Below, piece after piece: positions 11,142 through 21,389 of a stretch of 64,000 bases of DNA (position 1 is the stretch's first letter; each line of letters opens with the position of its first letter). Where the stretch lies: NCBI GenBank assembly GCA_948567375.1, contig OX419758.1, forward strand, positions 22,263,001 to 22,327,000, read 5' to 3'. The notes under the pieces were generated by a model. It saw only the letters and a program-made list of their open reading frames with translations. It had not been told where the DNA came from and did no database searches. The DNA comes from Lunularia cruciata (taxonomy: Eukaryota; Streptophyta; Marchantiopsida; Lunulariales; Lunulariaceae). A program made the translations under genes and the position numbers.

Positions 11142-11460
11142 CTACCAAGCAATGAGTGTGGTATCCAGAAGTGTCAAAGCAATCACCTCTAGAGGCTCAT
11201 CCTCACACTCATCTCCTGATGGTACAAAGGCTCCACTCCAAGCCTGTTGCACCAATTGACATGCATGTTGTTGCAATGCCTCCTTAGAACTCCACAATGG
11301 AACATCCAAGGTGGATGGAACAATCCCACTCGTACTCCAAATCCAAGTGATCTCCTCTGGTACTGGAGTACCTTTTGCATGGGCGTTCTCCTCTAACAAA
11401 TCACCAGACCAAGTAACTGCACCACTAAAAGCTAAAACTGATGTTGCCATGGTCACGGAC
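11142..11460 (-). pseudogene. N-terminal flank of the methyltransferase region, copy 2 (truncated)
   Basis: An open minus-strand stretch beginning MATSVLAFSGAVTWSGD and rich in acidic residues, matching 3,649-3,900 in copy 1. It lies between the protease area and the methyltransferase and resembles no family I know. The annotated frame reaches 11,522 only because it reads 20 codons into the neighbouring LTR; the true sequence is cut at 11,460. The stop at its end (11,142) is one of the three CAG-to-TAG changes. Confidence 0.55.
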
Positions 11461-12152
11461 TGTGAGCTGGCCTGTCTCTCACTCAAGATGAACCTCTGAT
11501 GGCTATTATGGTAGCGCACCATGGACTAAGAAGGCAAGGAACCACAACTCCATCATACTCCTCCAAGGGTAACACTCCAAGACTCAAGACATTACTCACT
11601 AGAGAACTCAATGAGAGAGAGATAGTTGCAAATGAAAGGATGATGAGTACCTCCTCACCCCTTGTTTATATACTTGTGAAATATTTACGTACCAAAGTTA
11701 CTAATTACCGTAGTAACTCAAGTAACTAGACTAAAAGTCAAATAAAGTCAAAAAGTAGAAAGGAATATCCATTCACATGGGCATATTCCCCTAAGCATGT
11801 GGTCTTATCTTGACTCAACCACTGAGTCAAGGATTCCTTCACATGGGCTATCCTTGGACTAACGAAGAATCCAAAATAAAAAGGCTTGCGGGCCCAAGAG
11901 TTCTCAACTCTTTCCTCAAAGCCAAACACCTAGGAATAATACCAAGTCAACACACTAAAATCCAAAATAGTGGTGCTCATCTTTTCTACTTCCTCTAAAG
12001 TAAAGTCCCCTATATCTTAGCTATGACTAACTTTAGCTAACCATGACTAATATAGAACCATCTTTTATCTCTGTATAAATAATATCTCTTAAGTACTTGT
12101 AATACCAAGCTAAATATCACAATACCACACACATGCACAAATGGGTGTTATA
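11461..12152 (-). repeat. LTR A (3' LTR of Element 1)
   Basis: Starts TGTGAGC and ends GTTATA on the plus strand (one change from the TTACA end of its relatives); 692 bases. It is homologous over its length to LTRs B, C and D. The next bases inward (from 12,153, TTTACCCCCGGAC) read on the minus strand as a purine-rich polypurine tract, which fixes this as the 3' LTR. Confidence 0.92.
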
Positions 12153-12200
12153 TTTACCCCCGGACTAAGTTTTCACTTTGTCCTCAAAGTGAAGGCCTCT

Positions 12201-13720
12201 TTACCTTCTATGGTACATCTTCAACTTATCATGGTTAATCCTATCAAAGTGTCTTCCTCCCAACTCCTTGAGATCATAGGTGTAATTGCCCCACACCTTC
12301 TCTACTATGAAAGGTCCAAAGTACTTAGGCAAAAACTTCTTTTGCACTCTCTTGAATCGAATGGAATCAAACAACATTACCCAATCACCTTCTTTGAAAG
12401 GCTCCACCTTCTTCTTGCCTTGCCTCTTGTCATAGCTCTCCTTTTGTTTCCTTTGGGCTTGCTCCACTCAAACCATAGCAACTGCTCTTGCCTCTTCCAA
12501 CTCCATGAATTGATCTTTCCTTGACTTCTCTGCATCACCTCCTTGTGCTTTCTTCAATCTCCTATGAATGCTTTGGAAGGTAAGAAGATCAAAGTGAATA
12601 GGTAAGGTAGACTCAATACCATACACCAATTGAAATGGAGAACATCCTGTGGAAGTCTTCATGGTTGTCCTATACTCCCACAAAACTACATGAATCCTCT
12701 TGTCCCAATGATGTTTAGCCCTTTCCATTTCTGCATCTTTGGCCAACATCATGCACAAGGTCTGATTGGTTCTCTCTGCCAAGCCATTGGAATTTGGCTT
12801 ATAGGATGTAGTTACTCTATGTGTGATAGAGAAATGTCATAGCATGGCTGTAGTAATGCTTCCTGTAAACTCTCCTCCTCTATCAAAAACCAACTCTAAA
12901 GGGCATCCAAACCTAGTGATAATGTGTTCATAAAGAAATCTACACACTTCATCTTCATTCTTGTCCCTTGATGGTCTAGCCTCAACCCGCTTGGTAAGGT
13001 AATCAGTAACTACCACAATGTACCGATTGTTCCTTGGGGTTCTATTGAGAGGACCTACAAAATCAATTCCCCACTTCTCAAAAGGTCCTAGCAATGGAAT
13101 TGATCTAAGTGGTGGAGTGGATGTAGACTTTCTAGCAAAAGCTTGACAAACATGACAAGTTTTGCAATAATCAAGACAATCTTTGAAAATCCCTCTCCAA
13201 TGGTAACCTGCATATAGAATCTTGAAAGTAATCACCTTTCCTGCAAAGTGTCCTCCACATACTAAACCTTCATGAAACTCTTTTATGAGTAGGATAGACT
13301 CTTCCTTACCCACTGCTCTTCGAAATAGACCATCTGCTCCTTGGTGAAAAAGAATATCCTCCACCATTGTGTAAGGTCTAGATCTTGCTGCAAGGGCCTT
13401 CCTCTCCCTAGCATGCATCCCTTATGGATAGTTACCTCTTGTCACAAAATCCACAATCTCCTTGTACTCCATTGGAACCTCTTGAGTGACTGATTGTCAT
13501 GAGCTCCTCATCCGGGAAGGAATCATCCACTGGCTCATCTCCATCATGATCATAGGCTCTAGATAACAAATCAGCATTTGCATGTTTCTTTCCTGGCCTA
13601 TCCTCAATGGTGTAGTCATACTCAGACAAGAGTATCATCCACTTTGCTAGTCTCCCTTCAACATTAGGCTTGTTGAAGATGTACTTCAAAGGCTTGTGAT
13701 CCGTGACAATGGTGGCTTTT
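12201..13720 (-). pseudogene. RNase H end and integrase of Element 1
   Basis: Minus-strand frames 13,432-13,720 (DHKPLKYIFNKPN, RNase H), 12,837-13,418 (integrase zinc-binding HHCC and the GIDFVGPL catalytic core), 12,468-12,782 and 12,201-12,467 (integrase C-terminal part ending in KYFGPFIVEK). They correspond to one continuous frame in Element 2, so three stops or shifts separate them here. The catalytic SDRGGEF motif of Element 2 is FDRGGEF here. There is no chromodomain at the end. It is a dead integrase. Confidence 0.9.
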
Positions 13721-15639
13721 TGTGGTACCCACATTTTTCATTTTGGACGAGTTTTGAAGAAGAAGTGCCTTGCTGAAACCAAATGGAGAACAAATGAGTG
13801 CAAACCTGTGTTTTGATCAGACCTGAGGAAGTCGACTTCGTGTAAGAGGAAAAATGATTTGGACTGGATCAAACCTGAAGAAGCTTACTTTGTGTCAGAG
13901 GAGTGAAAAACTCGGATCAAATGTTGAAGGAGGGCAAACTCGAAGGAGAAATGGAAGTTGTAGGTCAGGATTCTTGCGGGAGCCATATCTCAATGCACAC
14001 AAGTCCAAATCACGCGTGCTATATTTCATTAGAAGCGTCTTGTTTAGGGCTTTCCATTGCCACCAAAATCGCAAAGTTTAAAGGTCTCTAGAAGAAGTTA
14101 CAAGCATTTGAAGTTTTGGGAGTAGATGTACTTCGGGTTGAGGTTCTTCAGGTCAATGTGATTTTGTACTTCGGATTTCGTACTTCGGATTTCGTACTTC
14201 AGACTTCGGGTTTACATGACTTCGGGTCCTAAGACTTCACCTCAAGAAAAATCTGATTTGACCCGAGGAAGTCGGACCTCGGAGTGTAGTGAAGGTGACT
14301 TCAGGAGTTTTGCAAGAGGGATCAGAGGAAGTTAGAGTAAGGAAAGAAGATAGTTAAGATACCCATGACTTCAATTTCAGTTCAGATTTAAGATGAAATA
14401 GAAATTGAAGGAGAAGTAGTAATAGTGAATAAACCCAAAGTGCAGGATCATACAGTAAGTGTCTTCAGGTGAGTTACCTGAGTGATTAGAGGAAAGTGGG
14501 TTACAAATTGAAGGTGTAGATAGTGTATTCATGCTTTCAATTATAATTTTTGATGATGACATAGTAGAATTAGCAAAGGAATTGATAATAGCAAAACCCA
14601 AAGTAGAAGAAATAGGAGTGCAGGTGTCTTTGGATTTGACATTTGACACTTTAGAGAAGAGTGGGTCGGGAGATAGAGATTTAGAAGGCTTAATTATGAT
14701 AGGAATTGCATATCAAGAAGTAGAAGTGTTAGAATTAGTGGAGGAATTGGAAGTTGTGAAACCCAAGGACAAAATATTAGGAAGTAAAGTTACTTCGAGT
14801 TCGGGTTTGAATAAAGAAGAAGAAGTAGACATCGGATCGGATTAGTAACAGATTTGAGATTTGAAGAGACAGATATGAAGAGGTGCATTGTTATTTCGGA
14901 TCTGAAGGTTAGAACAGTTGTTGTAAAACGGTATAGTTGTTAGAACTGTCGATTGATTCACTACTTAAGAGTGGCATTTGCACTATTATGTTGTTCAGTG
15001 CTCATTATTTTTGAGAATAGATAAAGCAAAGTGTTGTGAAGCAGTGCTCGTTGCTTAAGCTTGATTCCGAGTATCAACTTCGTGTCTATATTTGTGAGTG
15101 TGTGGAGAAATTTGAAGTGCAAGTCAGAGTGCTTGTTGGATGTTGGATTCCACAGCCTTGATCTTCAGTCGGTGTGTTTGATCTTGAGTGAAGTGCAATC
15201 GAAGCAATGCCTTGACAGATCTGAGAGGAATTGTAGTGTTGGTAGTATTCTGCATTGTGAGTGCAGTGTGAGGTTGATGTGAAGCAATTTTGATCGAGGA
15301 AGTTGTGCCTTTACTAGAGGGGTGGAACACAATTCTGAGGCAAAGTCATTTTGTAGTGAAGTGCCATTTTTGGGAGAGCCTGAATCATCACAATCAAGAT
15401 TGTTTGGAAAGATTTGATGGAGTTATGATTAAGAAGTGTTAATTTGTGACAAGACTGCAAGTCAATGCTTGTTACTCTCTTCTGGGTGTGGTTTCTACCT
15501 GAGAGATTAAAGATGCAACCAAGAAGAACTACATTGTTACTATTTGACTTCGTATTTGGACATTTCTGACTCGTATCTCTGCGGGAACGAACTTTACTTA
15601 CCTGATTACCGCAAAAGTGATATTTTCCAAGTTGTCACA
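13721..15639. repeat. 1.9 kb solo LTR inserted in RNase H of Element 1
   Basis: The RNase H coding sequence is continuous in Element 2 but interrupted here by 1,919 bases beginning TGTGGTACCCACA and ending GTTGTCACA, i.e. TG...CA with short inverted ends. Flanking 5-mers are CTTTT (13,716-13,720) and CTTTC (15,640-15,644), a target duplication with one change; the empty site in Element 2 reads CTTTC. No internal coding region is present, so it is a solo LTR of an unidentified family with unusually long LTRs. It contains a short tandem array of a 14-base unit (gtacttcggatttc, from about 14,166). Open frames inside (e.g. 14,531-14,845) do not resemble proteins I know. Orientation is not determined. 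Confidence 0.8.
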
Positions 15640-16564
15640 CTTTCCCTCCAACCAAGTAGTGTCTAAACTTCTTGAGACCAAAGATCACTGCCAACCCTTC
15701 TCTCTCCGTGACAGAGTAGTTCTTCTCTGCTGAAACCATCTGCATACTAGCATAAGCTATTGGATGATCATGCCCATCTTGGTCTAATTGACTAAGAGTG
15801 CATCCTATAGCTACATTAGAAGCATCAGTGTAGAGGATGAAAGGCTTACTCCAATCAGGTTTAGCAAGAATTGGAGCTACAACAAGGGATTGCTTGAGCT
15901 CCTCAAAAGCTTTGAGAGCCTCCTTGTCCTCCAAAATCACTATGTAATCTACACCCTTCTTCATGTAGATGGTCAATGCATAAGCCTTGTTGGAAAATGA
16001 GAAGATGAACCTCCTATAGTATCCAACCATCCCCAAGAATTAGCGTAACTTTGTCAAGCTTGAAGGGAATGGAAGGTCTGAGATTTTCCTCACCTTCTCA
16101 GGATCAACTGCTATTCCATCCTTGGAGATGATGTGCCCCAAAAGTAGACCTTCTTCACATCCAAAAATGCACTTCTCTGGGTTGAGTGATGCATTTGTCT
16201 CATCCAAGCATTGCAAGACTTTGATTAGGTGCTCAAAGTGCTCCTCCTTGCTCCCATAGACACAAAAGTCATCAATGAAGTCTCTCACAAATTTCCCAAT
16301 GAAAGGTTCAAATACCTTGTTCATGAACCGTTGGAATGTGGCTGGAGCATTGCAAAGCCCAAAAGGCATGACCTTGAAAGCATAAGTTCCCCAAGGTGTG
16401 GTAAATGTGGTGAGTTGTTGATGCTCTAGTGCAATCTTGATTTGGTTATATCCACTATAACCATCTCCAAAACTATACCTCTCATGACCTGCAACCTCCT
16501 CCAAGATCTCATCAATGAATGGCAATGGGTAGTAGTCCTTCTTGGTAACAGCATTAAGCTTCTT
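15640..16564 (-). pseudogene. reverse transcriptase and RNase H start of Element 1
   Basis: Frames 16,040-16,525 and 15,640-16,036 on the minus strand give RT ([26 protein letters not shown], catalytic DFIDDF) and the first half of RNase H (LYTDASNVAIGCTL). They are nearly collinear with the Element 2 protein. A stop near 16,038 (TAG where Element 2 has the Gln of LRQFLG) and another near 16,565 (TAA where Element 2 has the Tyr of CVDYKKL) separate them from the flanking frames. RT copies the element RNA and RNase H removes the RNA strand; here both are broken. Confidence 0.9.
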
Positions 16565-18226
16565 TTAATCCACACATACCCGAGGCTTACCATTCTTTTT
16601 CTTCACAATGACAATTGGAGACACCCATTTTGAATTCTCCACCTCAAAGATAAATCCAGCCTCCTTGAGCTTATCAATCTCCTCCTTCACAACCAAAGAT
16701 ATTGGTGGGCTAATGCAACGTTGCTTTTGGCGGATTGGTCTTGCATGTGACTCCACCTCTATCTTGTGTTCCTCCAAGGTGACTTCCTTCAAATCCTTGT
16801 AACTAAAAGCAAACACATTGATGAACTTGCGGAGATCTTTTGCCTTCTTCTTCTTCTTGCTCCTCGTAGAACTCAAACCACCTCTAAGCTCCTTTCTCAA
16901 GGTAGGGTTCAAAGCAATCAATTGGCCCACTGTGATGTTAGCCTTGTGATTACTAACATCCTCCAACACATTGTAGTTCCATTGTTGCATTGAAATCAAG
17001 AAATCCTCCATCCCCAACTTCTTCCTTGGAGTCTTTGTTGTTGATGGTGTTGAGGTGCGAGTGCTCCTAGTAGACATAGGAGTATCCTTGCTTGAAGTAA
17101 ATCCTTGAGAAGAGTGAACATCCTCTGCAAAACGAGCTCTCTTCTTCTTTTGTGCCAAAAGCTCCAAATTAAGACCCTTGGAGTTTGAGCACTCTCCCTT
17201 CTCATACTTGCTCTCAACCACATCTATGGATGCTATCCCCTTACCTTTGTTGGGATTAGGAGCCACTTGGGTTTCACTACCTCCTTCTTTCCCTCTATTG
17301 GCTCCCTCATAACCCCTTCCTCCATGGTACGTGGAATTTGGGCAATTCCTTTGGATATGGCCTCTTCCACCACAACCAAAACAATTTCTATCATTGAAAT
17401 GGTTGGCTGGTTGGCCTCCTCTATATGGATAGTTTCCATAACTCCTAGGCTCTCTCCCTACATTCTGATCCACCTCTCTATTCTCCCATAGTTGCACCAC
17501 ATTGATCTTGAGATCCGCAAGTTGTTCTGTGATGGTTTGGAATGGATCTTTTGGTGGAGGTGCAAGAACTGGAGCAACTACTACTTGTGGTGCAACCCGT
17601 GTCACCAAAGTATCAGAAGTTCCACCATACTTGTAGCCTTGAGGAGGATGCACAACCTCCTTCACCACCAAATCACTCTCATCCCCTTCCAAACTCTCCT
17701 CCATACGAATTGCAATCTTGATAGCTTCAACCTTGGAAGAAGGTTTCTCATATCTCACCTTGCTTCTAATTTGTGGTCTCAACCCTCCCACAAAATTCTT
17801 GGTGAGCATGGCTCCTATGCCAATCATTGTAGTCTCCACATCATCCCCACCCTTCCTCAACACTATGCGAAATCTGGACTCTAACTTTTGCACTCTTTCC
17901 ACATAGACTCTCACTTTCTCTCCATCTCCTTGCTTGAGAAATGTAACTTCACTCATAAATCTCTTATAACTCTCATTAGGAAGAAAGTTCTCAATGAATA
18001 CTGAAGTCAAAGTCTCCCAAGACTCCTCTTCCCCATCTCTACTCTCTCTCTTTTGGTATTCTGACTCATACCATGTAAGTGTTGCATCCTCAAAGAAATC
18101 TGGTAATAATGAGGCCCACTCATTCTTCCTCCTCTCATTGTTTCCTATGCAAGCTCTCTTGAAGTCTCTCACAAAGGCCTCCACATCTTCTCCATCCTTG
18201 CCAAAGAAAACCGGAAGTTTCCCCAC
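16565..18226 (-). pseudogene. Gag fused directly to RT start in Element 1 (protease deleted)
   Basis: An open frame of 553 codons starting MGKLPVFFGKDGEDVE: Gag capsid-type domain (residues 1-180), zinc knuckle CFGCGGRGHIQRNC (about residue 282), a Ser/Thr/Lys-rich linker, then a direct in-frame joint KKKAK|DLRKF into the segment just before RT. In Element 2 the same joint is separated by about 240 codons containing the protease. The deletion keeps the frame. Without protease the polyprotein could not process itself, so the copy would depend on a related element or is simply dead. Confidence 0.9.
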
Positions 18227-18561
18227 CTTAACCTCTCACTATCTTTCTCTTCTCTCAAATTTTAAAATTTCTTTTCTTTTCTTTTCTTTCACTCTATAAC
18301 TAATAGAGTATATACATGACTAACACCATTTGAGAGTAATTCACCCTAGGGAACACAAAAGGTTCAGGTTGCTCCAAGCTTTCTATAGCAACATCAAATC
18401 CTAGAGTGCATATTAATCGAACTCTCATGGATAGTTTATCCATAAGTTGAAAGATTATCTCCATCACTAATCTTGAGAACTAGCTGATGAAGGTGGTAAT
18501 ATTTCTGCAGTTGTACTAAGACTCTCTCCAAGATCCTTCACCAAAGTCTCCAAAAGTGATT

Positions 18562-18939
18562 TTACTCCACTACACTCATGTCCTTTTGGAAGTCCTTCAA
18601 CTCCACAAACCTCACACAACTCCTTGGTCTTAGATCTTCTCCTCCTAATCTTGGTGAAGAAGGTCCAACATGCAAACCCAAGTCAAGTAAGCCTCTCCTT
18701 TCCCTCAATCTCTTGCTCTCAAAGGTCAATGGACATGAACTTGCCTTATGTTCCTTCTCTCCACACAGAAAGCACTTAGACTCACGCTTTCCTCCAAGTG
18801 GTGTAGGTTTCTGGATCCTCTCAACACTCTCTTCAAATTCTATTGTAAACTCTCTTTTCCTCAAATCCACCCCCACAATCACCTCAAACCCTTGAGGAAC
18901 CTTGCATAATCTCAATTTCCACTCTTGATGACCCTCCAT
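18562..18939 (-). pseudogene. small zinc-knuckle ORF upstream of gag, Element 1 copy
   Basis: 125-codon frame beginning MEGHQEWKLRLCKVPQGF with CFLCGEKEHKASSC (CCHC box). It is homologous to the 157-residue ORF at 26,451-26,924. A single-base difference after PRLGG shifts the C-terminal part, removing the second Cys-rich cluster present in Element 2. It sits about 335 bases upstream of the gag start. Confidence 0.75.
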
Positions 18940-19775
18940 GTTCCAAAGATGAATCTAAACACTCAAATATACTCTTTGTTGATCTCAAACTCCTCATGCA
19001 TGAGATCTCCACTCTGCAGAATTGACCCTTCCTCACAATGTCACTCAAATCTCCCAACCAGTATGTCATAGTCCTTTGAAATTTTTCACACTTAATCACA
19101 ACTCTAGGATATCTCTTCCTGCAAAATTTCAGATCTTTTCATTGAGCCATTTGGCCTAGACACCTTTCTATTCAGCACACAAATTTCAGATTTGGTCTGA
19201 AAACCACCCCCTCACTTCAAAAACTCATAACGCCCTGCGCAAAAACGATCTCTCTCTAATTTTTGTGGCAGCAGGTAGGATACAATGCACTTAAGTTTTT
19301 TGAAAATTTTCAGGACAATTCACTAAAAATTGAAGAAATGGCAGACTCTGTACAATTTTCCAGAGAGCATGCAGTTGCAAGAGCACTTTACCCTATCAAC
19401 TTTCAAAAATTCTAGCCCAATGCGCATAGTAGTTTTCACAATAATTTCAAGTATGATAATTGAAAGATAACCCAAGCTATCATGTGTAAAAATTTCAAGT
19501 CCAGATCTCAAACTTGAGATTTTGCCCAAAATCACCTTAATCCCCAAAATCTGCAATCCACCTAACACAATCTCTCCAATTCCTCTCATGTGTACAAGAT
19601 ATACAAAATCAACTCAAAGACATCATAATGAACTACAGGGTAAACAAATGGATCTTGGTTCTCTAACATAAGTTCAGCCCTCTCCTCTCCTAATGTTCTC
19701 TCCAAGTGAGCTCTCATAGCCTCCTTCTGCCTAATGTAGAATTGAACGCAGAACGTTATCTTGCCTTCTAGAGAG

Positions 19776-19793
19776 GTCCCGGCAACGGAACCA
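19776..19793 (-). promoter_or_regulatory. primer-binding site, Element 1
   Basis: Directly inside LTR B the minus strand reads TGGTTCCGTTGCCGGGACC, following a short A/T spacer. It is identical to the site in Element 2. It is complementary to a tRNA 3' end of the form ...CCGGCAACGG-(N)-CCA; tRNA-Asp is the best candidate from memory, with mismatches. Confidence 0.75.
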
Positions 19794-19797
19794 AAAA

Positions 19798-20486
19798 TGT
19801 AAGCCTGCATGTCTCTCACTCAGGATGAACCTCTGATGGCTATTATGGTAGCGCACCATGGACTAAGAAGGCAAGGAACCCCAACTCCATCATACTCCTC
19901 CAAGGCTAACACTCCAAGACTCAAGACATTGCTCACTAGAGAACTCAATGAGAGAGAGATAGTTGCAAATGAAAGGATGATGAGTACCTCCTCACCCCTT
20001 GTTTATATACTTATGAAATATTTACATACCAAAGTTACTGATTACCGTAATAACTCAAGTTACTAGACTAAAAGTCAAGTAAAGTCAAAAAGTAAAAAGG
20101 AATATCCATTCACATTGGCATATCCCCTAAGCATGTGGTCTTATCTTGACCCAACCACTAAGTCAAGGATTCCTTCACATGGGCTATCCTTGGACTAAAA
20201 AAGAATCCAAAACAAAAAGGCTTGCAGGCCCAAGTTCTCAACTCTTTCCTCAAAGCCAAACACCTAGGAATAATACCAAGTCAACACACTAAAATCCAAA
20301 AAAGTGGTGCTCATCTTTTCTACTTCCTCTAAAGTAAAGTCCCCTATATCTTAGATATGACCAACTTTAGCTAACCATGACTAATATAGAACCATCCTTT
20401 ATCTCTGTATAAATAATATCTCTTAAGTACTTGTAATACCAAGCTAAATATCACAATACCACACACATGCACAAATGGGTGTTACA
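19798..20486 (-). repeat. LTR B (5' LTR of Element 1)
   Basis: Plus-strand ends TGTAAGCC and GGGTGTTACA, 689 bases, homologous to LTRs A, C and D but with its own substitutions and short indels. It lies next to the primer-binding site, so it is the 5' LTR. It is followed directly by chromovirus RT sequence (GGTCCGTGG), not by the sequence that flanks LTR A. Confidence 0.92.
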
Positions 20487-20671
20487 GGTCCGTGGTGGTG
20501 TTCTTGGATGATATCTTAATCTATAGCAAGACAGAGGCAAAACATGTGAATCATGTGCGAGAAGTCTTAAGACAACTACGACAATGGAAATTTTACTACA
20601 AGAAGTCAAAGTGTGCCTTTTGGCAAAAGGAAGTTACCTTCTTGGGTCATAAGATCTCATCAGGGGGGGTC
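20487..20671 (+). pseudogene. chromovirus reverse transcriptase fragment (left of Element 2)
   Basis: 185 bases encoding VVVFLDDILIYSKTEAKHV through FLGHKISSGG, the RT catalytic FLDD box and the start of the connection, on the plus strand. The reading frame continues without a shift on the far side of Element 2 at 28,455 once the 4-base duplication is discounted. It is the only upstream part of this chromovirus left in the window: gag, protease and the rest of RT are missing, because LTR B abuts it directly. Confidence 0.9.
20668..20671. repeat. left target-site duplication of Element 2 (GGTC)
   Basis: GGTC directly precedes LTR C and is repeated at 28,455-28,458 directly after LTR D. Removing the element and one GGTC restores the host RT frame, which confirms the assignment. 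Four bases is within the range seen for Ty3 elements. Confidence 0.85.
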
Positions 20672-21341
20672 TGTGAGCCGGCCTGTCTCTCACTCAGGAT
20701 GAACCTCTGATGGCTATTATGTAGCGCACCATGGACTAAGAAGGCAAGGAACCCCAACTCCATCATACTCCTCCAAGGCTAACACTCCAAGACTCAAGAC
20801 ATTGCTCACTAGAGAACTCAATGAGAGAGAGATAGTTGCAAATGAAAGGATGATGAGTACCTCCTCACTCCTTGTTTATATACTTGTGAAATAGTTACGT
20901 ACCAAAGTTACTAATTACCGTAGTAACTCAAGTTACTAGACTAAAAGTCAAAAAAAGTAGAAAGGAATATCCATTCACATGGGCATATTCCCCTTATCTT
21001 GACCCAACCACTAAAGCAAGGATTCCTTCACATGGGCTATCCTTGGACTAAAGAAGAATCCAAAACAAAAAGGCTTGCGGGCCCAAGAGTTCTCAACTCT
21101 TTCCCCAAAGCCAAACACCTAGGAATAATACCAAGTCAACACACTAAAATCCAAAATAGTGGTGCTCATCTTTTCTACTTCCTCTAAAGTAAGGTCCCAT
21201 CTATCTTAGCTATGACTAACTTTAGCTAACCATGACTAATATAGAACCATCCTTTATCTCTATATAAATAATATCTCTTAAGTATTTGTAATACCAAGCT
21301 AAATATCACAATACCACACACATGCACAAATGGGTGTTACA
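20672..21341 (-). repeat. LTR C (3' LTR of Element 2)
   Basis: TGTGAGCC...GTTACA on the plus strand, 670 bases. A candidate TATA-like string on the minus strand reads TATTTATATAG (about 21,260-21,275). A purine-rich tract (minus strand CCGGGGGTAAA, 21,342-21,352) lies just inside, marking this as the 3' LTR. Confidence 0.95.
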
Positions 21342-21352
21342 TTTACCCCCGG
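21342..21352 (-). promoter_or_regulatory. polypurine tract of Element 2
   Basis: On the minus strand AGTCCGGGGGTAAA immediately precedes the LTR start TGTAACACCC. Polypurine tracts prime plus-strand DNA synthesis in LTR retrotransposons. The same string occurs next to LTR A of Element 1. Confidence 0.7.
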
Positions 21353-21389
21353 ACTAAGTTTTCACTTTGTCCTCAAAGTGAAGGTCTCT

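Larger units (their letters stand above)
6568..11460 (-). mobile_element. Ty3/gypsy element with methyltransferase and PHD finger, copy 2
   Basis: Minus-strand polyprotein read from 11,460 down to 6,738: a gag/protease-side fragment (11,142-11,460), a full-length C5-methyltransferase domain (11,126-10,175), an unassigned linker (about 10,175-9,720), RT (9,720-8,740), RNase H (8,713-8,430), integrase (about 8,430-7,050) and a PHD finger (6,878-6,744). It is truncated at 11,460 by the end of Element 1, so gag is missing. Stops and a few frameshifts inactivate it, but the domains are far better preserved than in copy 1. Similar Ty3 polyproteins with a C-terminal PHD finger are, to my recollection, found in green algae and mosses; I cannot check this here. 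Confidence 0.88.
11461..20486 (-). mobile_element. Element 1: old Ty3/gypsy element lacking protease
   Basis: Complete element with LTR A (11,461-12,152) at its 3' side and LTR B (19,798-20,486) at its 5' side, internal region in between on the minus strand. It is the same family as Element 2, with the same order: leader, small zinc-knuckle ORF, gag, RT, RNase H, integrase. It differs by loss of about 0.72 kb covering protease, by insertion of a 1.9 kb solo LTR in RNase H, and by several stops and shifts. LTRs A and B show visible differences, so it is older than Element 2. The left flank is the methyltransferase element and the right flank is chromovirus RT; no matching target duplication is seen, pointing to a rearranged junction. 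Confidence 0.92.

Noticed and set aside
14531-14845. 104-codon acidic ORF within the 1.9 kb solo LTR
   Set aside because: No homology recognised and located inside an LTR; coding not supported.
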